The translations under genes and the position numbers were made by a program. Shown here piece by piece: positions 23,616 to 31,490 of a DNA stretch of 64,000 nucleotides. The notes below the pieces were generated by a model. The model saw only the letters and a program-made list of their open reading frames with translations. It made no database searches and was not told the DNA's origin. The stretch covers positions 1-64,000 of the forward strand of contig NZ_MKVJ01000013.1 in assembly GCF_001898805.1 (NCBI RefSeq), given 5' to 3'. The DNA is from Leifsonia sp. 71-9 (GTDB lineage: Bacteria > Actinomycetota > Actinomycetes > Actinomycetales > Microbacteriaceae). Position 1 is the first letter of the stretch. Each line of letters begins with the position of its first letter.

Positions 23616-24650
23616 ATGGAACTCGGCGCCTACAGTTTCGGCGACACGCAACGCACCCCCGAGGGCGGCTATCGCAGCACCTCCGAGGCGATCCGCAACC
23701 TCTTCGACGCGATCGTCCACGCCGACCGGGCGGGGCTCGACTACTTCGCCGTCGGCGAGCACCACACGGTCGACATGCCCGCCTCCTCCCCCGGAGCCAT
23801 GATCGCGGCCGCCGCCGCGGCGACCACGCGGATCCGGCTCGGCTCCGGCGTCAGCATCATCAGCACCGACGACCCGGTGCGCGTCTTCCAGCAGTTCGCC
23901 ACGGCCGACAGCATCTCGGGCGGGCGCGTGGAGATCACGGCGGGCCGCGGATCCTCCATCGAGTCCTTCCCTCTGTTCGGCTATGACCTCACCGACTACG
24001 ACCGCCTCTACGAGGAGAAGCTCGACCTGCTCCTCGCCGTCAACGAGAGCACGGACGTGACCTGGCGCGGCACGGTCCGTCCGCCGATCGACGGTGTCTC
24101 CGTCGTCCCGCGCCCGGTCAACGGACGCCTCCCGATCTGGATCGGCACCGGAGGCAGCGCTCCGTCGTCCGCCCGCGCCGGCCGGCTCGGGCTCCCCGTG
24201 AGCTACGGGATCATCGGCGGCGCGCCCCAGAACTTCGCCCCGCTCGCGAAGCTCTACCGCACCTCCGCCGAGCGTGCCGGCCACCGGGGTCCCGACATCA
24301 AGGTATCGGTGGCGGCCTTCGGCCTCATCGCCCCCACCAAGAGCGAGGCTCTGGAGCGGTTCTACCCCGGGTGGCGCAACATGCACACCGTCATGGGGAC
24401 GCGCCGCGGCTGGCCCGCGCCGGACGACCGCGCCTACCTCGCGCAGGCGCACGCTCCGGGCGCGTACTACGTCGGAGACCCGGACGACGTGGCCGCCCGC
24501 ATCGTCGACCTGCACTCCCACCTGGGGCACGCCCGGCACTTCCTGCAGATGGACCTCGGCGGACTCCCGCAGGACGTCTTCCTGGAGTCGCTCACCCTGC
24601 TCGCCACCGAGGTCAAGCCGCGGGTCGAACGCCTCCTGGCGGCCGCCTAG
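23616..24650 (+). CDS. LLM-class flavin-dependent oxidoreductase
   Basis: The 344-residue protein has the bacterial-luciferase TIM-barrel signature: MELGAYSFGDTQRTPEGGYR, GLDYFAVGEHHTVDMPASSP, RIRLGSGVSIISTDDPVRVF and SISGGRVEITAGRGSSIESF. FMN or F420 is the likely cofactor. It probably oxidises or reduces an organic substrate as part of the HxlR-controlled unit, with the upstream reductase possibly supplying reduced cofactor. RBS GAAAGGA precedes ATG 23616. Its stop overlaps that of the convergent MBL gene by four bases. Confidence 0.9.
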   Translation: MELGAYSFGDTQRTPEGGYRSTSEAIRNLFDAIVHADRAGLDYFAVGEHHTVDMPASSPGAMIAAAAAATTRIRLGSGVSIISTDDPVRVFQQFATADSISGGRVEITAGRGSSIESFPLFGYDLTDYDRLYEEKLDLLLAVNESTDVTWRGTVRPPIDGVSVVPRPVNGRLPIWIGTGGSAPSSARAGRLGLPVSYGIIGGAPQNFAPLAKLYRTSAERAGHRGPDIKVSVAAFGLIAPTKSEALERFYPGWRNMHTVMGTRRGWPAPDDRAYLAQAHAPGAYYVGDPDDVAARIVDLHSHLGHARHFLQMDLGGLPQDVFLESLTLLATEVKPRVERLLAAA

Positions 24651-25471
24651 GGCGTCGGCCGGTGCGGCGCGGTCCCCTCGCGAAGCCGCCGCACCTGGCC
24701 CGCGTGCACCTCGGCGACCCATTCCCAGCCCGGCTTCGCCGAGGGGCCGATGCGCGGGTCGTCGGGAGTGCGGCCCTGCTGCACGGCGCGCAGGTACTCC
24801 CGGTCGAGCGCGATCCGCGAGCGCAGTGCGTCCGCATCCCCGACCGAGCCGTGGCCGGGAATGACGACCTCGGCGGCCGTCGCGGCGCTCTCGAGCAGGT
24901 CGAGGGCGGCGAGGTAGTCGCCGATCGGGTCGTCGGGGCCGTTCAGATCGAGCATCGGGATCAGGAGGTCGGAGAGCATGTCGCCGGCGACCAAGACCCT
25001 ACCCTCCTCGATCAGGAGGGCCGCATGTCCGGGTGCGTGCGCGCGATGCTCGACGATCCGGACTCCGGGACCCGCCCACGGCAACCGCGTCGCGTCCGCC
25101 GGCAGGCCGACCGTGCCGCCGAGCAGTTCGAGCGGGGCCTCGTCGGGGATGCCGAACCACTTCGCATCGATCCCGCCGGCGAGGCGCTCCCGAGCCGTCG
25201 CCGCTCCCAGCGCTGTGGCGTAACGAGGCCCCTCGCCGAGCCCTGCATGCCAGAGCAGGTGGTCCCAGTGCGGGTGTGTCGAGAACCCGGCGACGACCGT
25301 CGAACCCGCCCCGGACAGCTCCCGCAGGTCGCGCGCGAGGCAGGCGAGCTCGTCCTCCAGGATGCCGGGATCGATGAGCAGCGCGCCGCTCTCCCCCTGC
25401 ACGACGATCGTGTTGCTCTGGCAGAACGTGCTCTCGTGCACCAGCACGCCCGGTGCGACCGTCGTCAGCAT
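24647..25471 (-). CDS. MBL-fold metallo-hydrolase
   Basis: The 274-residue protein has the metallo-beta-lactamase motif as STHPHWDHLLWHAG (HxHxDH), the second-shell His in HRAHAPGHAALLI, the Asp in VLVAGDMLSDLLIP and the last His in VVIPGHGSVGDADAL. It therefore keeps a full two-metal site. Substrate unknown; the compact form resembles glyoxalase II or lactonase-type members. The start at 25471 follows GGGAGGTCGGG. Confidence 0.88.
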   Translation of the reverse strand: MLTTVAPGVLVHESTFCQSNTIVVQGESGALLIDPGILEDELACLARDLRELSGAGSTVVAGFSTHPHWDHLLWHAGLGEGPRYATALGAATARERLAGGIDAKWFGIPDEAPLELLGGTVGLPADATRLPWAGPGVRIVEHRAHAPGHAALLIEEGRVLVAGDMLSDLLIPMLDLNGPDDPIGDYLAALDLLESAATAAEVVIPGHGSVGDADALRSRIALDREYLRAVQQGRTPDDPRIGPSAKPGWEWVAEVHAGQVRRLREGTAPHRPTP

Positions 25472-25569
25472 CCCGACCTCCCTCGGTTCGTCCCTGCATC
25501 GTCCCGCGTGCGGCGGGCCCGGGGGAAGGGCGAGATGCCGTGAAGTCCGTCCGTCCGGCCGCCGACCGG

Positions 25570-26007
25570 TCAGCGGGAGGCGGGGCCGCGTTGCTCCGGC
25601 GGCAGCGACTCGGGGACGACCTCCTGCGCCCTCGAGCGCCGGCGGAGCCGCGTCCACCAGGAGCCGAGCGCCGCGCCGACGATGATGAAGGGCGCGACGG
25701 AGAGGACGGGAACCGTCGAGTTCCCCACCAGTGCCGTGATCGCGATCGCGATCAGACCGACGAGGGCGAGCAGAGTGAGGGCGCCGACGACCCCGGTGCG
25801 GATCGCGAGGGCGCGGTGCTCCCGGCCGGTGACGATCACGACGCGGGTCCACTCGCCGCCGGTGGCGCGCCAGCGCACCCCGGCTCCGTCGAGCATCACC
25901 GATCCCGGCACCACATCCTCCGCCGGGGGCAGTCCGACCGGTGTCGGCGGCAGGCCCGGCCGCATCCCTCCGGAGAGGAAGACGGGAGGCTCCTCCTTCT
26001 CGGTCAT
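25570..26007 (-). CDS. Two-helix membrane protein, unknown function
   Basis: The 145-residue protein has a Pro-rich N-terminus (RPGLPPTPVGLPPAED), a short conserved-looking stretch (VMLDGAGVRWRATGGEWTRV), two membrane helices (GVVGALTLLALVGLIAIAIT and VLSVAPFIIVGAALGSWW) and a basic tail. Thirteen bases after the phosphotransferase gene, so probably co-transcribed. Family not recognised. Confidence 0.55.
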   Translation of the reverse strand: MTEKEEPPVFLSGGMRPGLPPTPVGLPPAEDVVPGSVMLDGAGVRWRATGGEWTRVVIVTGREHRALAIRTGVVGALTLLALVGLIAIAITALVGNSTVPVLSVAPFIIVGAALGSWWTRLRRRSRAQEVVPESLPPEQRGPASR

Positions 26008-26020
26008 GCCGTCCTCTCGA

Positions 26021-26806
26021 TCATGCTGTGTCCTCTCGGTGGGCGGCGGGCGCTGCGAGGGCGCTCCGCCAGATCTCCTCGTGGCCGGTGACGTACGCGG
26101 TCGCAGCGCGCCAGTGCTCGCCGTGTCCCTCGACGTACATGGTGCCCCAGGGTTCTCGTCCGGTCTCGTGGGCATCGCGGAGCAGGGCGTGCATCGCCGC
26201 CGCGCGCCGGCCCAGCGTTCGCGGGAGGGCGGCGCGCAGAGCGTCGTCGGCTCCGTAGCCGGCGACGAACGCGGCCAACCGGGTCGCGGCCTCGTCGGGG
26301 GGCTCCGCCGCGTCGTTCAGGGTGAAGGCCTGCGCGGCGTAGGCGAGATCCCAGAGGCGGGTGCTGGGGCCGGCGCCGTCCCAGTCGATGAAGGTCCAGC
26401 GCTCCCCCACGATGAGGTTCCACGGGGCGAGGTCGTTGTGGCAGACGAGGTCGGCCTCCGGACCCGGCGCCGGGAGGAGCAGGTCCCACTCGGCGTCGGC
26501 CGGCGGGATGAATCCGGTGGCGGCATCGTGGATCTCCCGCACCAGGCGCCCGACCCGGGCGAGCGCGTCGAGGTCCAGTCGCGCGGACCCCTGGGCGAGC
26601 GGGCCCGGCACGAACTCGATGACTTGCCGTCCGCGGTCGTCGCGGCCGAGAGGGCGGGGGACGTCGACTCCACGCTCGCCCACCCACTCGGTGAACGCGA
26701 TGACCGCGGGAGTGGCGGCCGTCCACGGCTTGCGCACGGTCGCGCCGACGCGCACGACCCCGAGGGAGGCGTTCCCTCCCGCGAGCGGGATCTCCTCGGT
26801 CGACAT
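26021..26806 (-). CDS. Aminoglycoside-phosphotransferase-like kinase (APH family)
   Basis: The 261-residue protein has the kinase-like fold of APH/choline kinases: catalytic loop LVCHNDLAPWNLIVGE (HxDxxxxN) and metal-binding FIDWDGAGPSTRLWDLAYA (DxD/DWE-like). The N-lobe lacks a clear glycine-rich loop but keeps VRKPW with a candidate Lys. The substrate is not necessarily an antibiotic; many such genes are of unknown specificity. Divergent from the marR gene at 26913. Confidence 0.85.
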   Translation of the reverse strand: MSTEEIPLAGGNASLGVVRVGATVRKPWTAATPAVIAFTEWVGERGVDVPRPLGRDDRGRQVIEFVPGPLAQGSARLDLDALARVGRLVREIHDAATGFIPPADAEWDLLLPAPGPEADLVCHNDLAPWNLIVGERWTFIDWDGAGPSTRLWDLAYAAQAFTLNDAAEPPDEAATRLAAFVAGYGADDALRAALPRTLGRRAAAMHALLRDAHETGREPWGTMYVEGHGEHWRAATAYVTGHEEIWRSALAAPAAHREDTA

Positions 26807-26864
26807 GAGAGCAAGGCTACCGCCGGGATCCGGCGCGCCCGGCGAGCTCTTCCCACAATGCTAT

Positions 26865-26896
26865 GGTGTACTAAGTAATTGCTCAGGTGTACTAAG
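26865..26896. promoter_or_regulatory. Direct repeats upstream of marR, candidate operator
   Basis: GGTGTACTAAG occurs at 26865-26875 and again at 26886-26896, exactly 21 bases apart, that is two helical turns. The pair lies between the divergent phosphotransferase and marR genes, 17 bases from the marR ATG. This is in unusually AT-rich DNA for the region and probably combines promoter and operator. Confidence 0.5.
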
Positions 26897-26912
26897 CACA
26901 TGGAGGCACGGG

Positions 26913-27338
26913 ATGACCGCAGAGGCCGACGACATCGGCGCCGAACTGCGGCGCGCCGTCTTCCGGCTCTACAGCCGCTTCCGCTCGGAGCGCGCGGAGG
27001 GCGAGGTCTCCGAGGCCGCACTGCTGGTGCTGGTGGTGCTCGGCAAGCGCGGGCCGATGAGCCTCAGCGAGCTCGCCGAGGCCGGGCGGGTCACCCTCGG
27101 TTCGATGAGCCAGACGGTCCGGCGACTCGAAGAGCTCGGTCACGTCACCAAAGCCCGGGCGACGGACGACCGCCGCAAGGTGATCTTCACCCTGACCGAG
27201 CCGGGCCGCATCGCCGCCGACGTCTCCCGCCGACACCGCGAGGACTGGCTCGACGGTCGCCTCGCGCAGCTGACCGCCGCGGAACGGGCCGACATCGCCC
27301 GCGTCGCTCCCCTCCTCCTCCGCATCGCCGACTCGTGA
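26913..27338 (+). CDS. MarR-family regulator
   Basis: The 141-residue protein shows a MarR winged helix: EAALLVLVVLGKRGPMSLSE, LAEAGRVTLGSMSQTVRRLE and the wing VTKARATDDRRKVIFTLTE with DDRRK. It is likely autoregulated through the direct repeats just upstream. It is followed after 11 bases by the PEBP gene, possibly its target in one operon. Confidence 0.9.
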   Translation: MTAEADDIGAELRRAVFRLYSRFRSERAEGEVSEAALLVLVVLGKRGPMSLSELAEAGRVTLGSMSQTVRRLEELGHVTKARATDDRRKVIFTLTEPGRIAADVSRRHREDWLDGRLAQLTAAERADIARVAPLLLRIADS

Positions 27339-27349
27339 ACAGGAACACC

Positions 27350-27916
27350 ATGCATCCCGTCGAAGCCCTCTTCGTCCCCCTCGGCCGCGCGATGCGCAAG
27401 CGCCGCCCCGACGAGGCGCTGAGTCTCGCCAACGCCCCCGAACTGCGGACGAGCGGGCGGATCACCCTGACGTCGCACGCGTTCGCCGATGGCGGCGTCA
27501 TCCCGGCGAAGCACTGCGGCGCACTGATCGGCACCAGCACCTCCCCCGCGCTCGACTGGAGCGCACTGCCCGACGGCACCGTCGACCTTCTGCTCGTGTT
27601 CGAAGACCTCGACGTCCCGGCCGCGGTGCCCGGCCTCCACACGGTCGTCGCGTTCCCGCCGACCGGCGGTCTCGTGGAGGGCGCCCTCCGCGCCGACGAT
27701 CCGCGCTTCCGCTTCCTGCCCCTCCGCCTCGGCATCGGGAGATACGTCGGCCCGCGCCCGCTGCCCGGTCACGGGACGCACCGCTACCGGTTCCATCTGT
27801 ACGCGCTCGACACCCGCATCGACCTCACCGCGCTCTCCTCGGCCGCCGAGCTACCCGGAACGCTCGCCGGTCACGTGCTCGCGTCGGGCACCCTGCTCGG
27901 CACGCGGACGACCTGA
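27350..27916 (+). CDS. YbhB/YbcL-type PEBP (Raf-kinase-inhibitor-like) protein
   Basis: The 188-residue protein has the PEBP features: ITLTSHAFADGGVIPAKHCG, SPALDWSALPDGTVDLLLVF, EDLDVP, and GTHRYRFHLYALDTRIDL. Bacterial PEBPs are cytoplasmic ligand-binding proteins with no settled function. An in-frame GTG at 27335 overlaps the marR stop (GTGA) and would add five residues; I prefer ATG 27350 after CAGGAACA. Co-transcribed with marR. Confidence 0.83.
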   Translation: MHPVEALFVPLGRAMRKRRPDEALSLANAPELRTSGRITLTSHAFADGGVIPAKHCGALIGTSTSPALDWSALPDGTVDLLLVFEDLDVPAAVPGLHTVVAFPPTGGLVEGALRADDPRFRFLPLRLGIGRYVGPRPLPGHGTHRYRFHLYALDTRIDLTALSSAAELPGTLAGHVLASGTLLGTRTT

Positions 27917-27929
27917 GCGCCGGGCACCC

Positions 27930-28325
27930 TCACTGCCGCAGGTCCCCGTCGGCGGTGAGGGTCAGCTGCGCGCCCCATTGCCCGCAGCCCTCCGGGACGA
28001 CGGAGGCGGTCGTGCGCATCGAGCGGACGACGATCGAGCCGCTCACCGCATCCGCCTCGACCTCGACGGTGCTGCCACGATCGAAGGGAGTCGACGGCAT
28101 GGCCCCGTAGACGGTCACGTCGTTGAACCCCACGGTGCACTCACTGCCGACGCAGACGCGCACATTGGTCTCGGGATGCTCGGTCACCCACGGTTTCACC
28201 GAGACGATGACCCTCGCCCCGGGCGTGATCGCCTCCCCGCAGGTCCCGACGGTGGAGCAGCCGGCGAGAACCGTGCCACCCACCATGACGGCGATCACGA
28301 GCCCTGCACTCCCCCACCGGCGCAT
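27930..28325 (-). CDS. Small lipoprotein, unknown function
   Basis: The 131-residue precursor has a lipoprotein signal MRRWGSAGLVIAVMVGGTVL then AGCST, Cys at residue 23. The mature part is beta-rich and has further cysteines in VGTCGEA, RVCVGSECTV and EGCGQW, suggesting disulphides. No family recognised. Convergent with the PEBP gene. Confidence 0.7.
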   Translation of the reverse strand: MRRWGSAGLVIAVMVGGTVLAGCSTVGTCGEAITPGARVIVSVKPWVTEHPETNVRVCVGSECTVGFNDVTVYGAMPSTPFDRGSTVEVEADAVSGSIVVRSMRTTASVVPEGCGQWGAQLTLTADGDLRQ

Positions 28326-28388
28326 AGCCAGACGCTACCACCGCGTCCCTCCCGCCGGCCGGTCGAACCTCCTGCCAGAATGTGACCG

Positions 28389-29339
28389 ATGGGGGTCTCG
28401 TTCGTTCTGCCGCGCCGCTGGGGGCGTGCGTACTTCGCGCTGCAGGCGCTGGCCGGGGCGGCCTGGTGGGTGGCCGTCTTCTCGTCGCCGCTCGTGCGGG
28501 CGGCGACGCTGGGTGCGCTCGACCCCGTGCTGGTCGCGGCCGCCGACATCCCGCTGTTCGTCGTCGCATCGGGGATCGCCGCACTCGGCAGCCGGGCAGC
28601 GGCCGTGGTCGCCACCGCCTGGACGGCCGTCGTGACCGTCGCCCTCGGCGTCTACGCCACCGTCAGCACGCTGGCGGGGTGGGGCGTCCTCCTCATGCTG
28701 GCGGCGGCCGGCTGCTCGGCCCTCGCCCTGTGCGCGCTCCTCCTGGGCCGGCTCCCGGCGGAGTGGATCGTGCAGGGTCCGTTCCGCTTCCGGCCGGCGT
28801 CGAACCGGAGCGGCGTCGCCGCGCATGTCGTGGCCACGTTCGCGCAGATCGTCGTCTTCTGGGGCTTCTTCCTCGCCGTCCTCCCACTCGCGATCGCCTT
28901 CCTGGAGAGCCGCTGGGGCTTCCGCCTCCCCTTCCCGCCCGAAGCGGCCGCGCTCGGCGCCGTCGTGCTCGTCCTCGCCAGTGCGCTCGGCATCTGGTCG
29001 GCCGTGTCGATGTCCACGCGGGGCGGCGGCACACCCCTCCCGGTGGCGATGCCCAACCGCCTGGTCGTCGCCGGGCCCTACCGCTGGGTGCGCAACCCGA
29101 TGGCGCTGGCCGGCATCATGCAGGCCGTCGCGGTCGGCCTCCTCCTGCAGTCGTGGATGGTCGTCCTCTACGCCCTCATCGGCTCCCTGGTCTGGAACCA
29201 CCTGGTGCGCCCGTTCGAGGAGGCCGACCTCGCCCAGCGCTTCGGCCCCGCGTTCGACCGCTACCGGAGCGGCGTGCGGTGCTGGCTGCCGCGGCTGTCC
29301 CCGTGGACGCCGGTGGGTGAATCGGTACAATCGCCCTGA
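28389..29339 (+). CDS. ICMT-like membrane methyltransferase family protein
   Basis: The 316-residue protein has about seven membrane helices and the isoprenylcysteine-methyltransferase/NnrU-like C-terminus: VVAGPYRWVRNPMALAGIMQ, then WNHLVRPFEEADLAQRFGPA and FDRYRSGVRCWLPRL. The R-x3-NP and EE motifs form the SAM/lipid site in ICMT. The methyl acceptor in bacteria is usually unknown. Its last 79 bases are antisense to the open end of the GNAT gene at 29261. Confidence 0.8.
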   Translation: MGVSFVLPRRWGRAYFALQALAGAAWWVAVFSSPLVRAATLGALDPVLVAAADIPLFVVASGIAALGSRAAAVVATAWTAVVTVALGVYATVSTLAGWGVLLMLAAAGCSALALCALLLGRLPAEWIVQGPFRFRPASNRSGVAAHVVATFAQIVVFWGFFLAVLPLAIAFLESRWGFRLPFPPEAAALGAVVLVLASALGIWSAVSMSTRGGGTPLPVAMPNRLVVAGPYRWVRNPMALAGIMQAVAVGLLLQSWMVVLYALIGSLVWNHLVRPFEEADLAQRFGPAFDRYRSGVRCWLPRLSPWTPVGESVQSP

Positions 29340-29963
29340 CGATGCGGCCGTGACGGGGCTCCCTCTGCCTCGACGAGGTCGCTCTGTCCGGGTGCGACCC
29401 CCGGCGGTCGAGGCGTGCGGCCCGGCACACGGACGCCGAACCACTGCTCAGCGCCGAACTCCTCGAAGCGTTCACGCTCGGTGAAGCCGAGCTTCGCCGC
29501 AACGCGAAGAGAGGCCGCATTCGAGCTCTGCGTGCACAGGACAACGGGCTCTCCAGGGAGCGCCGTCTCCGTCCAGTCGAGCACCGCGCGACACGCCTCC
29601 GTCGCATATCCTCGGCCCCAGAGTTCTGGAAGGAACAGGTAGCCGAGCTCGGGCTCCTCCGCTCCCGCCGTCAGGTGGCCAGGACGCGGTTGTTCGCGAC
29701 GGTCGATCGTGACGATGCCGATCATGGCAGCCCCGAGCGTCACGACGAAAGCGCCCGGCCGGCTTCCTGGAAGCATCGGCATCGCCGCATCGAGCTCGTC
29801 GCGCGAGCGCGCTCCGCCCAGGAACGCGTACACATCGGCAGAACTGAGAAGGTCGAGGAAGGTCGGGCGATCCTGCCCTTCCGAGGCCCTGAGTACAAGT
29901 CGATCGGTCCGGATGGGTACCGGAGGCCAGTCGACGCCGGAGAGGTCGCTCAGCGTCGTGCCT
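29261..29963 (-). CDS. GNAT-family acetyltransferase with unresolved ends
   Basis: The core is a RimJ/RimL-like GNAT: PIRTDRLVLRASEGQDRPTF, GAFVVTLGAAMIGIVTIDRR, ELGYLFLPELWGRGYATEAC (Q/RxxGxG loop as GRGYA) and ASLRVAAKLGFTERERFEEF. No ATG, GTG or TTG lies in frame close to the natural N-terminus; the frame is simply open upstream into the 29986-30450 gene. After FGAEQWFGVRV the sequence no longer resembles the family and runs about 55 residues into the 3-prime end of the methyltransferase gene. An indel at each end would explain this, so it may be a decaying gene. Confidence 0.6.
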
Positions 29964-29985
29964 CTCGTTGCACCACCACCCTGTC

Positions 29986-30450
29986 CTAGTACTCGCCCTT
30001 GATGACGAAGAACGAGCCGCGGATCTCCCCGGCGAGCTTCGACTTCTGGCGGGCGAACTTGAAGCGCTCGGCGAGCTCGGCCGGCACCTCCATGCCCTGC
30101 GAGAGCTTGAACCCGACCGCGCGCTTGCCCGCCGGGTCGAGCGCGTACATGACGTTGATCGCGAGGCCGGACTCGTAGAAGACGTAGTCCATCCGCAGCC
30201 CGTCGACCTCGAAGGTCGTCGCCTGCAGCGGACGGGAGGCGATGTGGATGTCGCGCTCCTCGGCGAGCACGCGCGTGAGCCGCTCGACGGCCTCCGTCTC
30301 CTCGTCGGCCGGGCCGACCGCGAAGTCGTGGTCGTACTTGTTCTTGTAGTAGCGCGCCTCGTTGGCGCGCAGTCCCGCCAGCGCCTCCGCGACCGGGCTG
30401 GACTCCAGCCCCGTGGTGGACACGTTCACGAAATCGACGATCTCCCGCAT
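29986..30450 (-). CDS. Conserved-looking cytoplasmic protein, unknown function
   Basis: The 154-residue protein MREIVDFVNVSTTGLESSPV has no signal peptide or membrane helix. It is rich in charged residues, with NEARYYKNKYDHDFAVGPAD, TTFEVDGLRMDYVFYESGLA and a basic end KFARQKSKLAGEIRGSFFVI. I do not recognise a family. ATG 30450 follows GGGAGGCC. It reads into the GNAT gene region on the same strand. Confidence 0.55.
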   Translation of the reverse strand: MREIVDFVNVSTTGLESSPVAEALAGLRANEARYYKNKYDHDFAVGPADEETEAVERLTRVLAEERDIHIASRPLQATTFEVDGLRMDYVFYESGLAINVMYALDPAGKRAVGFKLSQGMEVPAELAERFKFARQKSKLAGEIRGSFFVIKGEY

Positions 30451-30503
30451 GAGGCCTCCCAGCCGTCTTTCCCTTCACGATAGCCGTCGGGGGGGAGCGG
30501 CCA

Positions 30504-31361
30504 TCAGCGCGCGGCGTCCTCCCGCGCGGCGGGAGCGGTCGCGGGCGCCTGCAACGACCCGAGCAGGGCGAGCTTCTCCCCCGCCTCCGCGGTCGACGGG
30601 TGGTAGAGCACGAGGACGAGACCGTCCGTCCCGGTGACCTGCAGCTTCTCGCGGTGCACGCTCAGCGCGCCGACGACGGGATGGTCGAAGGTCAGCGCGC
30701 CGCCCTGCCGTTCGCGCACATCGTGGCGGCTCCACAGCCGGCGGAAGGTCGGGCTCGCGACCGACAGCTCGCCGACCAGCTCGATGACGCGGGCGTCGTC
30801 CGCGTCCGCTCCGACCGATCGCCGGAAGCCGGCGATCAGCACGGCCGACGCCGCCTCCCAATCGGGGAAGAGCGCCTGCTCGGCGGGATCGAGGAAGACG
30901 TCGCGCATCCGGTTACGGCCCGCGACGAGCCGCGGCGAGAGCGCCGTGGCGAGTTCGTTCGCGGCCAGCACGTCGAGGTAGCGTCCCTCCACGAACGCGG
31001 GGAACGGCAGCTGCGGCACGAGGGCGGCGATGCTCGCCGGCAGCGTCTCGGCGCGCGGCCGCCGCGGACGCCGCGGCCGCTCGTCGGCCCGGACGAGACC
31101 CAGGAGGTGCGCCGTCGCCTCCTCGTCGAGCTGCAGCACCCGCGCGACCGACCGGAGCACCTGGCCGGACGGGTTGCGATCGCGTCCCTGCTCGAGCCGC
31201 AGGTAGTACTCGGCGCTGATGCCGGCGAGCATCGCGACCTCCTCCCGCCGCAGCCCCGCCACGCGCCGGGTGCCGTGCACCGGGATGCCCACCGTCTCGG
31301 GCGAGACGAGCTCGCGCCGGGCGCGGAGGAACTCCCCCAACAGGTTCTGCTCGCCGTCCAT
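30504..31361 (-). CDS. XRE-family regulator with MmyB-type ligand domain
   Basis: The 285-residue protein has an N-terminal helix-turn-helix with the hallmark RRVAGLRREEVAMLAGISAE, YYLRLEQGRDRNPSGQVLRS, followed by an MmyB-like (PAS-related) domain: LDVLAANELATALSPRL, RNRMRDVFLDPAEQALFPDW, and FRRLWSRHDVRERQGGALTF. Relatives in actinobacteria usually control an adjacent reductase or dehydrogenase; here the divergent NAD-dependent epimerase/reductase at 31491 is the natural target. Confidence 0.92.
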   Translation of the reverse strand: MDGEQNLLGEFLRARRELVSPETVGIPVHGTRRVAGLRREEVAMLAGISAEYYLRLEQGRDRNPSGQVLRSVARVLQLDEEATAHLLGLVRADERPRRPRRPRAETLPASIAALVPQLPFPAFVEGRYLDVLAANELATALSPRLVAGRNRMRDVFLDPAEQALFPDWEAASAVLIAGFRRSVGADADDARVIELVGELSVASPTFRRLWSRHDVRERQGGALTFDHPVVGALSVHREKLQVTGTDGLVLVLYHPSTAEAGEKLALLGSLQAPATAPAAREDAAR

Positions 31362-31490
31362 GCGCCCACGCTACCCACCGCGCGTGTCGCCGTGCCTGTT
31401 CCTGCCGGTACCGGTGTCACGGGAGCACTGGATCGGGCACGCGCCGCGGGGAACGATCAGAGGGTCAGCACACCCACGAAGGGACATCCC

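Noticed and set aside
23616-24650. Natural-product cluster around the luciferase-like gene
   Set aside because: Neighbours are single regulator/enzyme modules on both strands with no assembly-line or tailoring set; the only NRPS-like gene is the stand-alone Pls type at 56078.
26021-26806. True aminoglycoside-resistance kinase
   Set aside because: The fold fits APH, but nothing in sequence or context indicates an antibiotic substrate.
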